Origin: Candidatus Gastranaerophilales bacterium
GTDB lineage: Bacteria > Cyanobacteriota > Vampirovibrionia > Gastranaerophilales > Gastranaerophilaceae
Length of the DNA stretch: 51,153 bases
Assembly: GCA_944326515.1 (NCBI GenBank)
Contig: CALVEI010000008.1
Coordinates: 1-51,153 of the forward strand
Direction: 5' to 3'
This document shows, piece by piece, positions 7,830 through 16,728 of this stretch (positions within the stretch are counted from its first letter, which is position 1; every line of letters begins with the position of its first letter). A model generated the notes under the pieces. That model searched no databases. It saw nothing but the letters and a program-made list of their open reading frames with translations, and was not told the DNA's origin. The position numbers and the translations under genes were made by a program.

Positions 7830-8222
7830 TTATTCGTTATCTTCTGTTTCTTCGTCGTCTTGTTCGTCTTTATCTTCTTTGATTTTATCAACAACCATTT
7901 TTGCCATTTCTTTAGCTACTGCTTTTTGCACCGGTAATGGGCTGTTTTCAAGCATGTTGATGGCTGTTCTTACTGTTGTATCAAGATCATACCATCTGCT
8001 TTTGCCTTTTTCCACAAGACCGTCTTCAACAGCTGTCATCATATCTTCTACGCCTGTGAAGGTATGTTCTGCAATATTGTGTTCGATGATAATTTTGATG
8101 AGGTTTAGTGCAACTTTGATTTGCGTTTCATCATCTGATTTTTCTAAAGTTCTCATTGACTTAGACAAAATAGGGTCTTTGTCGTACCATCTGCGATAGT
8201 TGTGGCTGTACTCTTCTTTCAT
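7830..8222 (-). CDS. Conserved-looking hypothetical protein
   Basis: A 130-residue soluble protein. The N-terminus is rich in aromatic and charged residues (YRRWYDKDPILSKSMRTLE). It is helical through the middle and ends in a very acidic tail of Glu and Asp. A phrase recurs: RRWYDKD near residue 10 and RWYDLD near 76, so it may consist of two similar helical halves. The ribosome site GGAGAG is good. It sits between fixX (19 nt) and recJ (15 nt) in one run. I do not recognise a family. Confidence 0.8.
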   Translation of the reverse strand: MKEEYSHNYRRWYDKDPILSKSMRTLEKSDDETQIKVALNLIKIIIEHNIAEHTFTGVEDMMTAVEDGLVEKGKSRWYDLDTTVRTAINMLENSPLPVQKAVAKEMAKMVVDKIKEDKDEQDDEETEDNE

Positions 8223-8241
8223 ACTTCTCTCCTTTTTATAA

Positions 8242-8529
8242 TTATGATTTTTTAAATTGAACGCCTTTTCCGCTTTTGGGGTATTCCCAATTAATATGTT
8301 TACAAGCTATTCTGCACGCTCCGCATTCGAGGCATTTTTCGTAGCTTACGGTAAGTTTATTTTCTGTCTCGTTATAGCAGTAAACGTTTGCCGGACATAT
8401 AATTGTACAGGTTTTTTCAAGACATTGCAAGCATTTTGATTGATCAGGATTCAAATGGCATTGTGAATCTGTTTTGTATTTAAGCTTGAATAATTTGTCT
8501 TCTATTTTTTCAGGTAATTTTTCACTCAT
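8242..8529 (-). CDS. fixX: FixX-type ferredoxin
   Basis: A 95-residue iron-sulfur protein, the electron-accepting partner of FixC in the ETF:quinone oxidoreductase system. The second cysteine cluster CLECGACRIAC is the typical [4Fe-4S] motif. The first (CLQCLEKTCTIICP) matches the additional cysteines known in FixX. The C-terminal WEYPKSGKGVQF is also FixX-like. It follows fixC by 18 nt. FixA and FixB are not encoded in this window. Confidence 0.9.
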   Translation of the reverse strand: MSEKLPEKIEDKLFKLKYKTDSQCHLNPDQSKCLQCLEKTCTIICPANVYCYNETENKLTVSYEKCLECGACRIACKHINWEYPKSGKGVQFKKS

Positions 8530-8547
8530 AATTATTGCCCAATCAAT

Positions 8548-9852
8548 CTACTTTAATATGTCAAACATAACCTTTACTGCTGCAAAACCATCTTTAAAAA
8601 GCTCTGCAAGGCTGCGTTTTGTAAAAAAATGTTTTGCAAACTTTTGGAATTTGCCTTTCTTTTCTACCCCGTCTGCCGTTGTAAATATTTCCAAAAACTC
8701 GTTAAGCTTGTTAGAGTAGTACCCTATAGAGTTTGTTCTTTCTGTTAAAGTTTTAACAACGTTTTTGTATGTTCTTAAATCTTTTAGAATAAAGCTGTTA
8801 TCAAGTTTTTTCTTGTATAAGCATAGTATGTTTTGAGAAAAATCATTTTTAGCCAACGCTTCAAGGGCGGTTTCTCCGGCATACTTGCCGCTTATCATAG
8901 CAAAGTTTGTCCCTTCAAAATGAACGTTATTAACAAGCATTGCAGCATCGCCTGTAACCATTGCGCCGTCTGTATAAAGTTTTGGCAAGCAGTTGTATCC
9001 GCCTTCAGGAATCAAATGTGCGGAATATTCAAGAAGTTCTCCATCTTGTATAAGGTCTGCTACAAAAGGATGTTTTTTCATTTTTTCAAGGAGTTCGTAC
9101 GGCTTTGTTTTATTATTTTTTAAATCTTCTAAAGATACCCCAAGCCCTACTGCAACAGAATCTTTGTTTGTATAGATAATACCCATTGCAAACAGGTCTT
9201 TTAACGGGCCTCCAACGAGCTCCATTGCACAACCTGTTTGATTTATTAACCCAAAACGCTGGTCAATAACTTCTGATGGTAATTTTATGACTTCTTTTAC
9301 TCCCATAAATACGTTTTTGAGCTTAATATCTTTCCTCAAACCTATTTGTTTTGCTAATAAAGAGTTGACACCGTCGGCAATAATAACAACATCTGCATAG
9401 TATTCTTCAACATCTGTTCTTATTCCGATGACTTTGCCTTCTTTTACAATAAGTTCTTTTACAAGCGTGTTAGGTGCGTAATAAACGCCTTCATTAATTG
9501 CTTGTTCTACACACCATTTGTCCCAGTTTGCCCTTGTGATGATAAAAGCATTTTCCTTATGCGCTGGATTTTTATATGAAACAGTTGTTGAGTCATTTTC
9601 TGACATAATTACATAACTGTGGGTTGATACAAATCTTTCGATAGGGGATTCTTTATAGTTTGGAAATACTTCTTGTGCTGCGTGAGAGTAGATTACACCG
9701 CCGTACATATTTTTTGCTCCTGCAAAATTTCCACGCTCAACAAGCACAACATTTTTGCTTCCACGTGCTACCGTTACCGCTGCAGAAACTCCTGCCGGTC
9801 CCGCTCCAACAACTATAACGTCTGTTTTATTTTGTTGATTTTCTTGCAACAT
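8548..9852 (-). CDS. fixC: FixC-type FAD-dependent oxidoreductase (ETF-quinone oxidoreductase family)
   Basis: A 434-residue flavoprotein expected to pass electrons between an electron-transfer flavoprotein and quinone or ferredoxin. The Rossmann FAD motif VVGAGPAG occupies residues 14-21, followed by the second-strand Glu in LVERG. The distal FAD motif TDGAMVTGDAAMLVNNVHFEG fits the GD motif of the family. GGGGAG lies 11 nt before ATG. The promoter is at 9883-9912. It leads the run fixC-fixX-unknown-recJ. The absence of fixAB nearby means the electron donor must be encoded elsewhere. Confidence 0.92.
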   Translation of the reverse strand: MLQENQQNKTDVIVVGAGPAGVSAAVTVARGSKNVVLVERGNFAGAKNMYGGVIYSHAAQEVFPNYKESPIERFVSTHSYVIMSENDSTTVSYKNPAHKENAFIITRANWDKWCVEQAINEGVYYAPNTLVKELIVKEGKVIGIRTDVEEYYADVVIIADGVNSLLAKQIGLRKDIKLKNVFMGVKEVIKLPSEVIDQRFGLINQTGCAMELVGGPLKDLFAMGIIYTNKDSVAVGLGVSLEDLKNNKTKPYELLEKMKKHPFVADLIQDGELLEYSAHLIPEGGYNCLPKLYTDGAMVTGDAAMLVNNVHFEGTNFAMISGKYAGETALEALAKNDFSQNILCLYKKKLDNSFILKDLRTYKNVVKTLTERTNSIGYYSNKLNEFLEIFTTADGVEKKGKFQKFAKHFFTKRSLAELFKDGFAAVKVMFDILK

Positions 9853-9882
9853 ATTTTACAAAACTCCCCAGTATGCTACTCA

Positions 9883-9912
9883 ATTATACTATTAAACTGT
9901 GGTTTCCCGCAA
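9883..9912 (-). promoter_or_regulatory. Candidate fixC promoter
   Basis: On the minus strand, TTGCGG (-35) and a perfect TATAAT (-10) are 18 bp apart. The predicted transcript start is about 25 nt before the fixC start. Confidence 0.45.
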
Positions 9913-9940
9913 TAAACCTTTTGTCGTAAACTCGTTATCG

Positions 9941-9969
9941 TTGAAATTTTTTCTAAAAAATATTAGAAT
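9941..9969 (+). promoter_or_regulatory. Glutaredoxin promoter
   Basis: TTGAAA and TAGAAT are separated by exactly 17 bp. The predicted start is about 20 nt before the glutaredoxin ATG. Confidence 0.55.
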
Positions 9970-9996
9970 GAGTTTTCAAAGAAAAAGGAGTTTTAT

Positions 9997-10260
9997 ATGA
10001 ATAAAATAACAATATATACATCAGAAATGTGTCCATATTGCATTAAGGCAAAAAAGCTTTTAAAAATGTTGAATTTGGATTTTGAAGAAATTAACAGCGA
10101 TGGCAATTTTGATGAAATGTGTGAAAGCTTAAGCCAAAAATATAATCGTCCAGGAATTTCTACGGTTCCTCAAATTATAATAAATGATCACTACATTGGT
10201 GGATATGACGATTTAGAACATTTGTACAAAACTAAAAAATTGGATGAGTTTTTAAAATAA
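9997..10260 (+). CDS. grxC: Glutaredoxin 3
   Basis: An 87-residue thiol-disulfide oxidoreductase of the thioredoxin fold. The redox active site is CPYC at residues 12-15, the cis-proline motif is STVPQI, and the glutathione-contact GGYDDL follows. Length is normal for bacterial Grx3. AAGGAG precedes the ATG and a perfect terminator follows, so it is a single-gene unit. It is divergent from fixC; both are redox genes, though joint regulation is only a possibility. Confidence 0.95.
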   Translation: MNKITIYTSEMCPYCIKAKKLLKMLNLDFEEINSDGNFDEMCESLSQKYNRPGISTVPQIIINDHYIGGYDDLEHLYKTKKLDEFLK

Positions 10261-10272
10261 GCTAATAAAAAA

Positions 10273-10307
10273 AAGACCTGAGACTTTAATCTCAGGTCTT
10301 CTTTTTT
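10273..10307. terminator. Bidirectional terminator between grxC and ppdK
   Basis: AAGACCTGAGA and TCTCAGGTCTT form an 11-bp perfect stem with a 6-nt loop. A-rich sequence precedes it and T-rich sequence follows. Confidence 0.88.
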
Positions 10308-10341
10308 AGGTTGTAACGCCTTTAGTTTATATTTAGGCATA

Positions 10342-13020
10342 CTATTTACAACCGAGTGTACCTTCTTCTTCTTTGCTGTGTTTGAATTCGATTACAGCTT
10401 GAGCTGCAGCAAGTCTTGCTTGCGGAACTCTAAACGGTGAGCAAGATACGTAGTTCAAACCTATTCTGTGGCAGAACTTAACAGAAGCAGGGTCGCCGCC
10501 GTGTTCGCCGCAGATACCGCGTTTGAGGTGTGGTTTTACTGTTAATGCTTTGTCTAAAGCCAATTTCATTAGTTGACCTACACCCTCTTGGTCTAAAGTT
10601 TGGAATGGGTTAGAAGGTAAGATTTTGTTATCTACATATTTTTGTAAGAATTTACCTTCTGCGTCGTCTCTTGAATAACCGAATGTCATTTGAGTAAGGT
10701 CGTTAGTACCGAATGAGAAGAACTCTGCATATTCTGCAATTTGATCAGCTGTCAATGCAGCACGTGGAATTTCAATCATTGTACCAATCATATAGTCAAC
10801 GCCAACGCCTTTTTCTGCCATAACTTCTTGAGCAACACGTTCAGCAACAGCTTTTGCTTCTTTAAGTTCGTTTACGTGTCCGACAAGAGGAATCATAACT
10901 TCTGGTTTTACATTCAAACCTTCTTTTTTCAAATCACAAGCTGCATAGAAGATAGCTTTTACTTGCATTTCGTTAATTTCAGGGAATGTAAGACCAAGAC
11001 GGCAGCCTCTAAGACCCATCATAGGGTTAGATTCCGACATTTTTTCTACAAGGTGAAGCATTTCTTCATCTTGTGCATAGTCTTGATTCAACGCCTTTTT
11101 AGTTGCAACCGTTGCAATTAACTCTTCTTTAGAAGGTAAGAATTCATGAAGAGGTGGGTCTAAAAGACGGATTGTCATTGGTTTGTCGCCTAATGCTTTG
11201 AACATTTCGTAGAAATCTTGGTATTGCATTGGAAGCAAATGATCCAATGCTTCTTTTCTTTGTTCTGTAGTTTCTGCGATAATCATTTTTTGAACCCAAG
11301 GTAATCTTTCAGGGTCCATGAACATGTGTTCTGTTCTGCAAAGACCAACGCCTTCTGCGCCCATTTCTAACGCTTTAGCAACGTCAGCTGGTGTATCTGC
11401 GTTAGCACGAACGCTTAACAATTTAACGTCGTTTACCCATTCAAAGAGTTTTTTGAAGTTGTCATCCAATGTTGGAGGAACTAAATGTACTGAACCTTCA
11501 AATACCTCGCCTGTACCACCGTCAAGAGAGATTATATCGTTTTCGTGGTAAACTTTTCCGCTACCATCTGTTAAAGTACCGTTTTTGAGGTCGATTTTTA
11601 GGTCTTCACAACCTGCAACACAAGGTTTACCCATACCTTTAGCAACTACGGCTGCGTGAGAAGTCATACCGCCTCTGAGTGTTAATACACCTTGAGAAGC
11701 AATCATACCGTGGATATCATCAGGGCAAGTTTCTAAACGAACGAGGATAACTTTTTCGCCGTTTTTGCCCCTTTCAGCAGCTTCTTCAGTATCGAATACG
11801 ATTTTACCAACAGCAGCACCAGGTGAAGCTGCAAGACCTTGAGCAATTTTGTGAGCTTCTTTTTTAGCTGCAGGGTCAAAGTCAGGCAAAAGAACTTGGT
11901 ACAATTGGTTAGGGTCAACAAGTTCGATAGCTCTTTCTTTTGTAATGATACCTTCTTCAGCCATTTCAACAGCAATTCTTACAGAAGCTTTTGCAGTTCT
12001 TTTACCGTTTCTTGTTTGCAAGATATAGAGTTTACCTCTTTCAATTGTAAATTCCATATCTTGCACATCTCTATATCCTGCTTCAAGTTTTTTAGCAATA
12101 TCAACATATTGTTTGTACTGTTCAGGCATTTCTTTTTCTAAATCTGCGATAGGATGAGGTGTTCTGATACCGGCAACAACGTCTTCACCTTGAGCGTTTG
12201 TTAAATATTCACCGTAGAATTTGTTTTCACCTGTAGACGGGTTTCTTGTGAAGGATACACCAGTTGCACAGTCATCACCCATGTTACCAAATACCATTGT
12301 TTGAACGTTTACTGCTGTTCCGTAGTTATGGTCAATTTTGTAGTGGTTTCTGTAAGCAACAGCACGAGGAATATTCCAAGAACGGAATACAGCTTCAATA
12401 GCTTCTTCTAATTGAACATAAGGATCTTGAGGGAATTCTTTGCCTGTTTCTGCTTTAATTAAAGCTTTATAAGGTTCGATCAAAGATTTCCAATCTTCGG
12501 CAGTAAGATCAACGTCTTGTTTGTAACCTTTTTCTTCTTTAATTTTATCGATATATTCTTCAAACTTCATTCTTTCAATGTCCCACGCAACAGAGCCGAA
12601 CATTGTTAAGAAACGACGGTAAGAGTCATAACAAAAACGAGGATTGTTTGTAAGTTTTATCATACCTTCTACGGTTTGATCGTTCATACCAAGGTTTAAA
12701 ATAGTTTCCATCATACCTGGCATGGATAATCTTGCACCTGAACGAACAGAAACAAGAAGCGGGTTTTCCGGATCACCGAATTTTTTGCCTGCTTTTTCTT
12801 CAACTTTTTTCAAAGCTTCTTTTACTTCATCCATTACGCCAACAGGCATTCTGTTACCGTGGTTGATATAATCCATACAGGTTTCTGTTGTGATTGTTAA
12901 ACCTGGAGGAACAGGAAGCCCTAAATGGGTCATTTCTGCAAGGTTTGCACCTTTACCACCCAGAAGATTACGCATCTCTGCATTACCTTCTTCAAATAAC
13001 CATACTCGTTTTTGTGTCAT
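10342..13020 (-). CDS. ppdK: Pyruvate, phosphate dikinase
   Basis: Interconverts pyruvate, ATP and phosphate with PEP, AMP and pyrophosphate. In fermentative bacteria it can run in either glycolytic or gluconeogenic direction. It has 892 residues, the usual length. The order is N-terminal ATP-grasp domain (GGKGANLAEM near residue 22), central phosphohistidine domain with the catalytic His in GGMTSHAAVV near 453, and PEP-utilising barrel with the catalytic Cys in CGEHGGDP near 843. AAGGAG lies 7 nt before ATG. It appears to be transcribed alone; a weak promoter TTGTGT-N17-TAGTCT is visible about 90 nt upstream. Confidence 0.97.
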   Translation of the reverse strand: MTQKRVWLFEEGNAEMRNLLGGKGANLAEMTHLGLPVPPGLTITTETCMDYINHGNRMPVGVMDEVKEALKKVEEKAGKKFGDPENPLLVSVRSGARLSMPGMMETILNLGMNDQTVEGMIKLTNNPRFCYDSYRRFLTMFGSVAWDIERMKFEEYIDKIKEEKGYKQDVDLTAEDWKSLIEPYKALIKAETGKEFPQDPYVQLEEAIEAVFRSWNIPRAVAYRNHYKIDHNYGTAVNVQTMVFGNMGDDCATGVSFTRNPSTGENKFYGEYLTNAQGEDVVAGIRTPHPIADLEKEMPEQYKQYVDIAKKLEAGYRDVQDMEFTIERGKLYILQTRNGKRTAKASVRIAVEMAEEGIITKERAIELVDPNQLYQVLLPDFDPAAKKEAHKIAQGLAASPGAAVGKIVFDTEEAAERGKNGEKVILVRLETCPDDIHGMIASQGVLTLRGGMTSHAAVVAKGMGKPCVAGCEDLKIDLKNGTLTDGSGKVYHENDIISLDGGTGEVFEGSVHLVPPTLDDNFKKLFEWVNDVKLLSVRANADTPADVAKALEMGAEGVGLCRTEHMFMDPERLPWVQKMIIAETTEQRKEALDHLLPMQYQDFYEMFKALGDKPMTIRLLDPPLHEFLPSKEELIATVATKKALNQDYAQDEEMLHLVEKMSESNPMMGLRGCRLGLTFPEINEMQVKAIFYAACDLKKEGLNVKPEVMIPLVGHVNELKEAKAVAERVAQEVMAEKGVGVDYMIGTMIEIPRAALTADQIAEYAEFFSFGTNDLTQMTFGYSRDDAEGKFLQKYVDNKILPSNPFQTLDQEGVGQLMKLALDKALTVKPHLKRGICGEHGGDPASVKFCHRIGLNYVSCSPFRVPQARLAAAQAVIEFKHSKEEEGTLGCK

Positions 13021-13154
13021 AGTTTGTCTCCTTTTAATAAACTGAGTATATCGTGTTTTTTATTGAAACCATTAATTTTGCACAGTTCTAGACTAGCATA
13101 TTTTTTCAAAATACACAATCGATTTTTGCGCTAATAACGCTTCTAAAAGCGGAA

Positions 13155-14108
13155 TCAGTTGTATAAGTGACAAGCAACCTGAGAATTGTCTGGGCATCTT
13201 GATTTAGGGATATTGCTCAAACAAATATCCATACAGTCTTTGCATCTTGGGTGAAAAGGACAACCTGATATATCGTCTGTAATAGATGGTGGATGACCTT
13301 CGATTGTTTGAACGGTTTCTGTATTTATGTCTAAAATTACGTTTAATAAAGCTTTCGTATATGGGTGTTTCGGGTTGTTGAAAAGTTCTTTGTTTGAAGC
13401 GTATTCCACGATTCTGCCTGCGTACATTACTGCTATTTTGTCTGCATTTTGGGCAACTACTCCAAGGTCATGAGTAATAAGAATTAATGATATATTATAT
13501 TTTTCTTTTATTTCTTTTAATATGTCCATAATTTGGGCTTGGACCGTTACATCAAGTGCTGTTGTAGGCTCGTCTGCTATTATTATTTCTGCATTACAAG
13601 CCAGTGCCATAGCGATGATGACACGTTGTTTCATTCCTCCGGAAAATTCGTGAGGATAGGCTTTCATTTTTTCTGTTGCATCAGGGATTTTTACTCTTTC
13701 AAGTGCTTTTACCGCAATATCAAAAGCTTCTTTACCTTTTACTCCTTGGTGCAGTTCTATAATTTCAAGCAGTTGATTCCCGATTGTATATAGCGGATTC
13801 AAAGATGTCATCGGGTCTTGTGGAATTAGAGCAATCTTTTTGCCTCTAATTTTCTGCATTTGTTTCTGATTGAAACTTAAGAGATTTTGCCCGTTATAGA
13901 AGATTTCTCCGCTTTTTACCCTTGCAGTCTCGGGTAAGAGTTGCAAGATTGACATTGTTGAAATAGTCTTTCCGCATCCGGATTCTCCAACAATAGCAAG
14001 TGTTTCTCCTTTTTGAAGATTAAAACTGACATCATAAATAGCCTGTCTGAATCCGTCAGAGAGGTCAAATCCGATGTTTAAATTTTTAACTTTTAGTATA
14101 TTGGTCAT
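13155..14108 (-). CDS. OppD/DppD-type peptide ABC transporter ATPase (orphan)
   Basis: A 317-residue ABC ATPase. Walker A is GESGCGKT near residue 40, the signature is FSGGMKQRV, and Walker B is IIIADEPTTALD. The C-terminal oligopeptide-transporter extension carries the cysteines CPFHPRCKDC. These features point to oligopeptide, dipeptide or nickel importers. The start codon overlaps the dapF stop (TAATG), so translation is probably coupled. No permease, binding protein or second ATPase is encoded nearby, so its partners must lie elsewhere. Confidence 0.9.
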   Translation of the reverse strand: MTNILKVKNLNIGFDLSDGFRQAIYDVSFNLQKGETLAIVGESGCGKTISTMSILQLLPETARVKSGEIFYNGQNLLSFNQKQMQKIRGKKIALIPQDPMTSLNPLYTIGNQLLEIIELHQGVKGKEAFDIAVKALERVKIPDATEKMKAYPHEFSGGMKQRVIIAMALACNAEIIIADEPTTALDVTVQAQIMDILKEIKEKYNISLILITHDLGVVAQNADKIAVMYAGRIVEYASNKELFNNPKHPYTKALLNVILDINTETVQTIEGHPPSITDDISGCPFHPRCKDCMDICLSNIPKSRCPDNSQVACHLYN

Positions 14109-14962
14109 TAAATATCAATAACACCTGTATAAACGTATTGGGCTTCTCCTGTCATAAATACATCAAAATCTGTATTTTTAGAATTGCCTGCCCATTCAAT
14201 AGTCAAGACTCCACCTGGTAGATTTACGTTAACCTTTTTATCACACAGATCATTTAATATTGCAGCAACCACGCTTGCGCAAGCCCCAGTACCACAAGCT
14301 AGAGTTATTCCGCAGCCTCTTTCCCAGACAGCTACGTCTATTTCGCTTCTGCTTTTTACTTTAACAAATTCAACGTTTGTTTTTTCGGGGAATAGGTTGT
14401 CATGTTCAATAGCGTCGCCATATTTTTTGGCAAGCTCGTGGATATCTTCATCATCTTTTACAAAAATTACACAGTGAGGGTTGCCCATGCTTATTGCATT
14501 AACAACAAACTTTTTAATGCCGTCCCACAAAGGATAATTCAAATTTTTTGTACCTTTAAACGGTATTTTTTCAGGTTCCAATATTGGATTACCCATATTA
14601 ACTTTTACTCTTAAATCTTCAAGCACTTCAGGAACAATTTTGCCTGCACCGGTGTGAACAGTGAACTTTCTTTTGTTTACTATTTTTTTGTCGAAGCAAA
14701 ATCTTGCAAAACATCTCATACCGTTTCCGCACATTTGTGCAGTAGAACCGTCTGCTTGGTAGAAAAGCCATTCTAAATCAGAATAAGTTTTTGGATTTTC
14801 AACAGGCACAAAAATACCGTCGGCGCCTATTCCAAAATGTCTGTCACAAAGTTTAACAGCTATTTGGGGGAATTTTTCATCAATTTTTTTATATTCGTTG
14901 TATTCCATTAAAATGAAATCGTTGCCTGCACCTTGCATTTTTGTGAATTTTACTTGTGTCAT
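14108..14962 (-). CDS. dapF: Diaminopimelate epimerase
   Basis: Converts LL- to meso-diaminopimelate for lysine and peptidoglycan synthesis. It has 284 residues, a normal length. Both catalytic cysteines are present, in QMCGNGMRC near residue 76 and in ACGTGACAS near 226. The N-terminal QGAGNDFILM is diagnostic. AGGAT lies upstream of the ATG. A perfect TATAAT (minus strand, 14992-14997) is the likely -10. It forms a unit with the downstream OppD-like ATPase, overlapping by one base. Confidence 0.97.
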   Translation of the reverse strand: MTQVKFTKMQGAGNDFILMEYNEYKKIDEKFPQIAVKLCDRHFGIGADGIFVPVENPKTYSDLEWLFYQADGSTAQMCGNGMRCFARFCFDKKIVNKRKFTVHTGAGKIVPEVLEDLRVKVNMGNPILEPEKIPFKGTKNLNYPLWDGIKKFVVNAISMGNPHCVIFVKDDEDIHELAKKYGDAIEHDNLFPEKTNVEFVKVKSRSEIDVAVWERGCGITLACGTGACASVVAAILNDLCDKKVNVNLPGGVLTIEWAGNSKNTDFDVFMTGEAQYVYTGVIDI

Positions 14963-15047
14963 AAATCTTATCCTGTTTTGTGTACGAACAAATTATAACA
15001 TATTTTTCAGTTTGCTAATATGCCATAATACTATGTTTGGAATATTT

Positions 15048-15075
15048 TTTACCAATTTATAATTTGTGCTAAAAT
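15048..15075 (+). promoter_or_regulatory. Candidate gatB promoter
   Basis: TTTACC and TAAAAT are 16 bp apart, with the predicted start about 30 nt before the gatB ATG. Confidence 0.35.
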
Positions 15076-15114
15076 TAGTTTATTGATTAGTAATATATTA
15101 AGGAAATTGAAAAT

Positions 15115-16566
15115 ATGGTTTCACAAGCAATTAGAGACAAATATGAAGTTGTAATCGGGCTTGAAGTTCATGCTCAGTTAAAAACAAAATCAAAAATATT
15201 TGCACCTGATTCTACAGAATTCGGTGCAGAACCAAACAGTCATACAAGTACAATTACATTAGGTATGCCTGGTGTATTGCCTGTTTTAAATAAAGAATGT
15301 GTTAATATGGGCATACTTTTGGGTTTGGCTTTGAATTGTGAAATCCCAGAAAGATGTAAATTTGACAGAAAACAATACTTTTATCCTGATTTGCCGAAAG
15401 GATATCAAATATCTCAATATGACCAACCTATTTGTGTCAACGGCTACATAGATATTAAAGGTAAAAGAATCGGTATTACTCGTGCTCACCTTGAAGAAGA
15501 TGCCGGTAAACTTGTACACGCAGGTGCTGACGGCTTGGCTGGTTCTTTATATTCTCTTGTTGATTTGAACAGAGCCGGTACTCCGCTTTTAGAAATTGTT
15601 TCTGAACCAGATATGCGTTCTTCTGAAGAAGCAAGAGCATATATGGAAGAATTAAGAAACATTGTACGTTACATTGGCGTTTGTGACGGTAACCTTGAAG
15701 AAGGTTCAATGAGATGTGACGCCAACGTTTCTGTTATGCCAAAGGGTTCTGATAAATTCGGTACTCGTGCTGAGATTAAAAATATTAACAGCTTCTCTGC
15801 ATTGCAAAGAGCCATTGAATACGAAATCGACAGACAAATCGAAATTGTTGAAGACGGCGGCGAAGTAGATCAGGAAACAAGACTTTGGGACGATAACCAA
15901 AAAGTTACCAAAACAATGAGAAGCAAAGAAGATGCTAACGATTATCGTTACTTCCCTGAACCAGACTTAATGCCTGTTGAAATTTCAAGAGAATGGGTTG
16001 AACAGGTTAGAAAAACAATGCCTGAGCTTCCTGAAGCTAAACGCAAAAGATATGAAAGCCTCGGATTGAGTGCTTATGATGCAAATGTTATGGTAGAACA
16101 AATGGAAACAGCATTGTTCTACGATAAAGTACTTGAATTGGGTGCTGATTACAGAACAGCAAATAACTTGCTTGTAGGTGATATTACAGCTTATTTAAAA
16201 GAAAATAATATGAATATCAACCAAACAAAATTGACTCCTGAGCATCTTGCTGAGTTGGTAAATCTTATTACAAAGGGTACTATCTCTAACAACATTGCTA
16301 AAAAGATTCTTCCACAAATGCTTGAAAATGGTGCTAAACCTCAAGAAATTGTTGAAAAACAAGGTTTGAGCGTTATATCTGATGAAGGCGCTATCAAAGA
16401 ACTTGTTGAAAAAGTTGTTGCAGCAAATCCTTCACAAGTTGAGGCTTATAAAAACGGTAAAACTAATTTGATGGGATTCTTTGTTGGGCAAATTATGAAA
16501 GAAACTAAAGGCAGAGCTAATCCTCAGATTATTAACAAGCTTTTAAACGAAGCTTTAAATAAATAA
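15115..16566 (+). CDS. gatB: Aspartyl/glutamyl-tRNA amidotransferase subunit B
   Basis: The subunit of GatCAB that binds tRNA and activates misacylated Glu-tRNA-Gln or Asp-tRNA-Asn before amidation. It has 483 residues. The N-terminal VIGLEVHAQLKTKSKIF and the GTRAEIKNINSF motif are typical, and the C-terminal GatB/YqeY tail domain ends with MKETKGRANP. AAGGAA lies about 9 nt before ATG. A GC-rich terminator follows. gatA and gatC are not in the window. Confidence 0.97.
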   Translation: MVSQAIRDKYEVVIGLEVHAQLKTKSKIFAPDSTEFGAEPNSHTSTITLGMPGVLPVLNKECVNMGILLGLALNCEIPERCKFDRKQYFYPDLPKGYQISQYDQPICVNGYIDIKGKRIGITRAHLEEDAGKLVHAGADGLAGSLYSLVDLNRAGTPLLEIVSEPDMRSSEEARAYMEELRNIVRYIGVCDGNLEEGSMRCDANVSVMPKGSDKFGTRAEIKNINSFSALQRAIEYEIDRQIEIVEDGGEVDQETRLWDDNQKVTKTMRSKEDANDYRYFPEPDLMPVEISREWVEQVRKTMPELPEAKRKRYESLGLSAYDANVMVEQMETALFYDKVLELGADYRTANNLLVGDITAYLKENNMNINQTKLTPEHLAELVNLITKGTISNNIAKKILPQMLENGAKPQEIVEKQGLSVISDEGAIKELVEKVVAANPSQVEAYKNGKTNLMGFFVGQIMKETKGRANPQIINKLLNEALNK

Positions 16567-16596
16567 TTATAGATAATTACTATAAACAATTTTTGT

Positions 16597-16619
16597 AAGG
16601 GGGCGAAAGCCCCCTTTTT
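16597..16619 (+). terminator. gatB terminator
   Basis: AAGGGGGC-GAAA-GCCCCCTT is a GC-rich stem with a GAAA tetraloop followed by a T-run. Confidence 0.93.
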
Positions 16620-16728
16620 ATTGCCCCCAAGAGAATTGTAAACAATTGTAACAGATATAACAAATATTGAAATCGTATATAAAAATTTGTTTTTATATAT
16701 ATGTGTGTATTTAAAATAGGTGTAAGCA

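Noticed and set aside
7705-8199. 164-codon plus-strand frame opposite recJ and the gene before it
   Set aside because: It is antisense to two well-supported genes. It has Ser/Ile/Leu-rich composition typical of a shadow frame and no ribosome site.
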